From Allobosea thiooxidans (lineage in GTDB: Bacteria; Pseudomonadota; Alphaproteobacteria; Rhizobiales; Beijerinckiaceae): a DNA stretch of 64,000 nucleotides. The notes beneath the pieces are model-generated. The model was not told where the DNA came from and did no database searches. It saw only the letters and a program-made list of their open reading frames with translations. Below, one piece after another: positions 63,987 to 64,000 of the stretch. The DNA lies in NCBI RefSeq assembly GCF_900168195.1, contig NZ_FUYX01000006.1, positions 124,001-188,000 on the forward strand. Reading direction: 5' to 3'. Position 1 is the stretch's first letter. Each line of letters starts with the position of its first letter. Made by a program: the position numbers and the translations under genes.

Positions 63987-64000
63987 CGCAGACCCTCAAG

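Overview
The window is high-GC chromosomal DNA that reads as an alphaproteobacterium of the order Hyphomicrobiales, plausibly a Bosea- or Methylobacterium-like lineage. The grounds are the trpA-accD-folC order, an acidic TIGR02300-type gene divergent from aroA-cmk, a cpa/tad pilus locus with CtrA-like boxes, a degenerate AccD zinc ribbon and REP-like palindromes. No prophage, CRISPR array, origin or intact insertion sequence is visible. Species assignment is inference.

Layout. 0-6 kb: end of an RND efflux adaptor, then an M81 (MlrC-like) metallohydrolase with a peptide-type ABC binding protein and two permeases but no ATPase. 5.9-10.8 kb: a minus-strand napEFDABC periplasmic nitrate reductase operon with a FixK/FNR-like box upstream. 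11-25.6 kb: mostly housekeeping genes: tRNA-Ala(GGC), a TIGR02300 protein, aroA, cmk, a DUF1194 protein, hrpB, trpA, accD, folC, and several envelope and sugar genes (lipoprotein, aldo/keto reductase, L,D-transpeptidase, aldose epimerase, dgoK, retropepsin-like protease). 25.6-36.7 kb: Flp/Tad pilus locus, with two minor pseudopilins and a secretin-N-domain protein on the minus strand and flp-cpaA-cpaB-cpaC-cpaD-cpaE-cpaF-tadB-tadC on the plus strand; a TadD-like TPR lipoprotein lies alone at 60.3-61.1 kb. 37-40.6 kb: response regulator, histidine kinase and patatin-like lipoprotein. 40.9-48.7 kb: a LysR regulator divergent from an M20 amidohydrolase and a complete five-gene oligopeptide-type ABC importer. 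48.7-57.7 kb: accessory segment with a membrane-anchored glutamate-synthase-like flavoprotein, a transposase relic and a catabolic island. 57.9-64 kb: S10 carboxypeptidase, a secreted Trp/Arg repeat protein, TadD, M17 aminopeptidase, a MarR regulator and an NlpC/P60 hydrolase.

The most interesting unit is the island at 51.1-57.7 kb. It encodes an orphan solute-binding protein, an AstE-like zinc deacylase, a PLP-dependent D-cysteine desulfhydrase/ACC-deaminase-family enzyme, a RidA-family imine deaminase, an RpiR/SIS regulator and a second M81 hydrolase. Two near-identical operator-like sites (51171-51186 and 54714-54729; dyad GTAR-N5-TTAC) sit in front of the binding-protein gene and in the divergent promoter region, tying the island into one apparent regulon. 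The chemistry suggests uptake of an N-acylated or cyclic amino-acid-like compound, hydrolysis, PLP-dependent elimination or ring opening, and imine clearance by RidA. This scheme is inferred. A paralogous M81 gene with its own partial ABC system opens the window, so the organism seems to have at least two M81-based scavenging modules.
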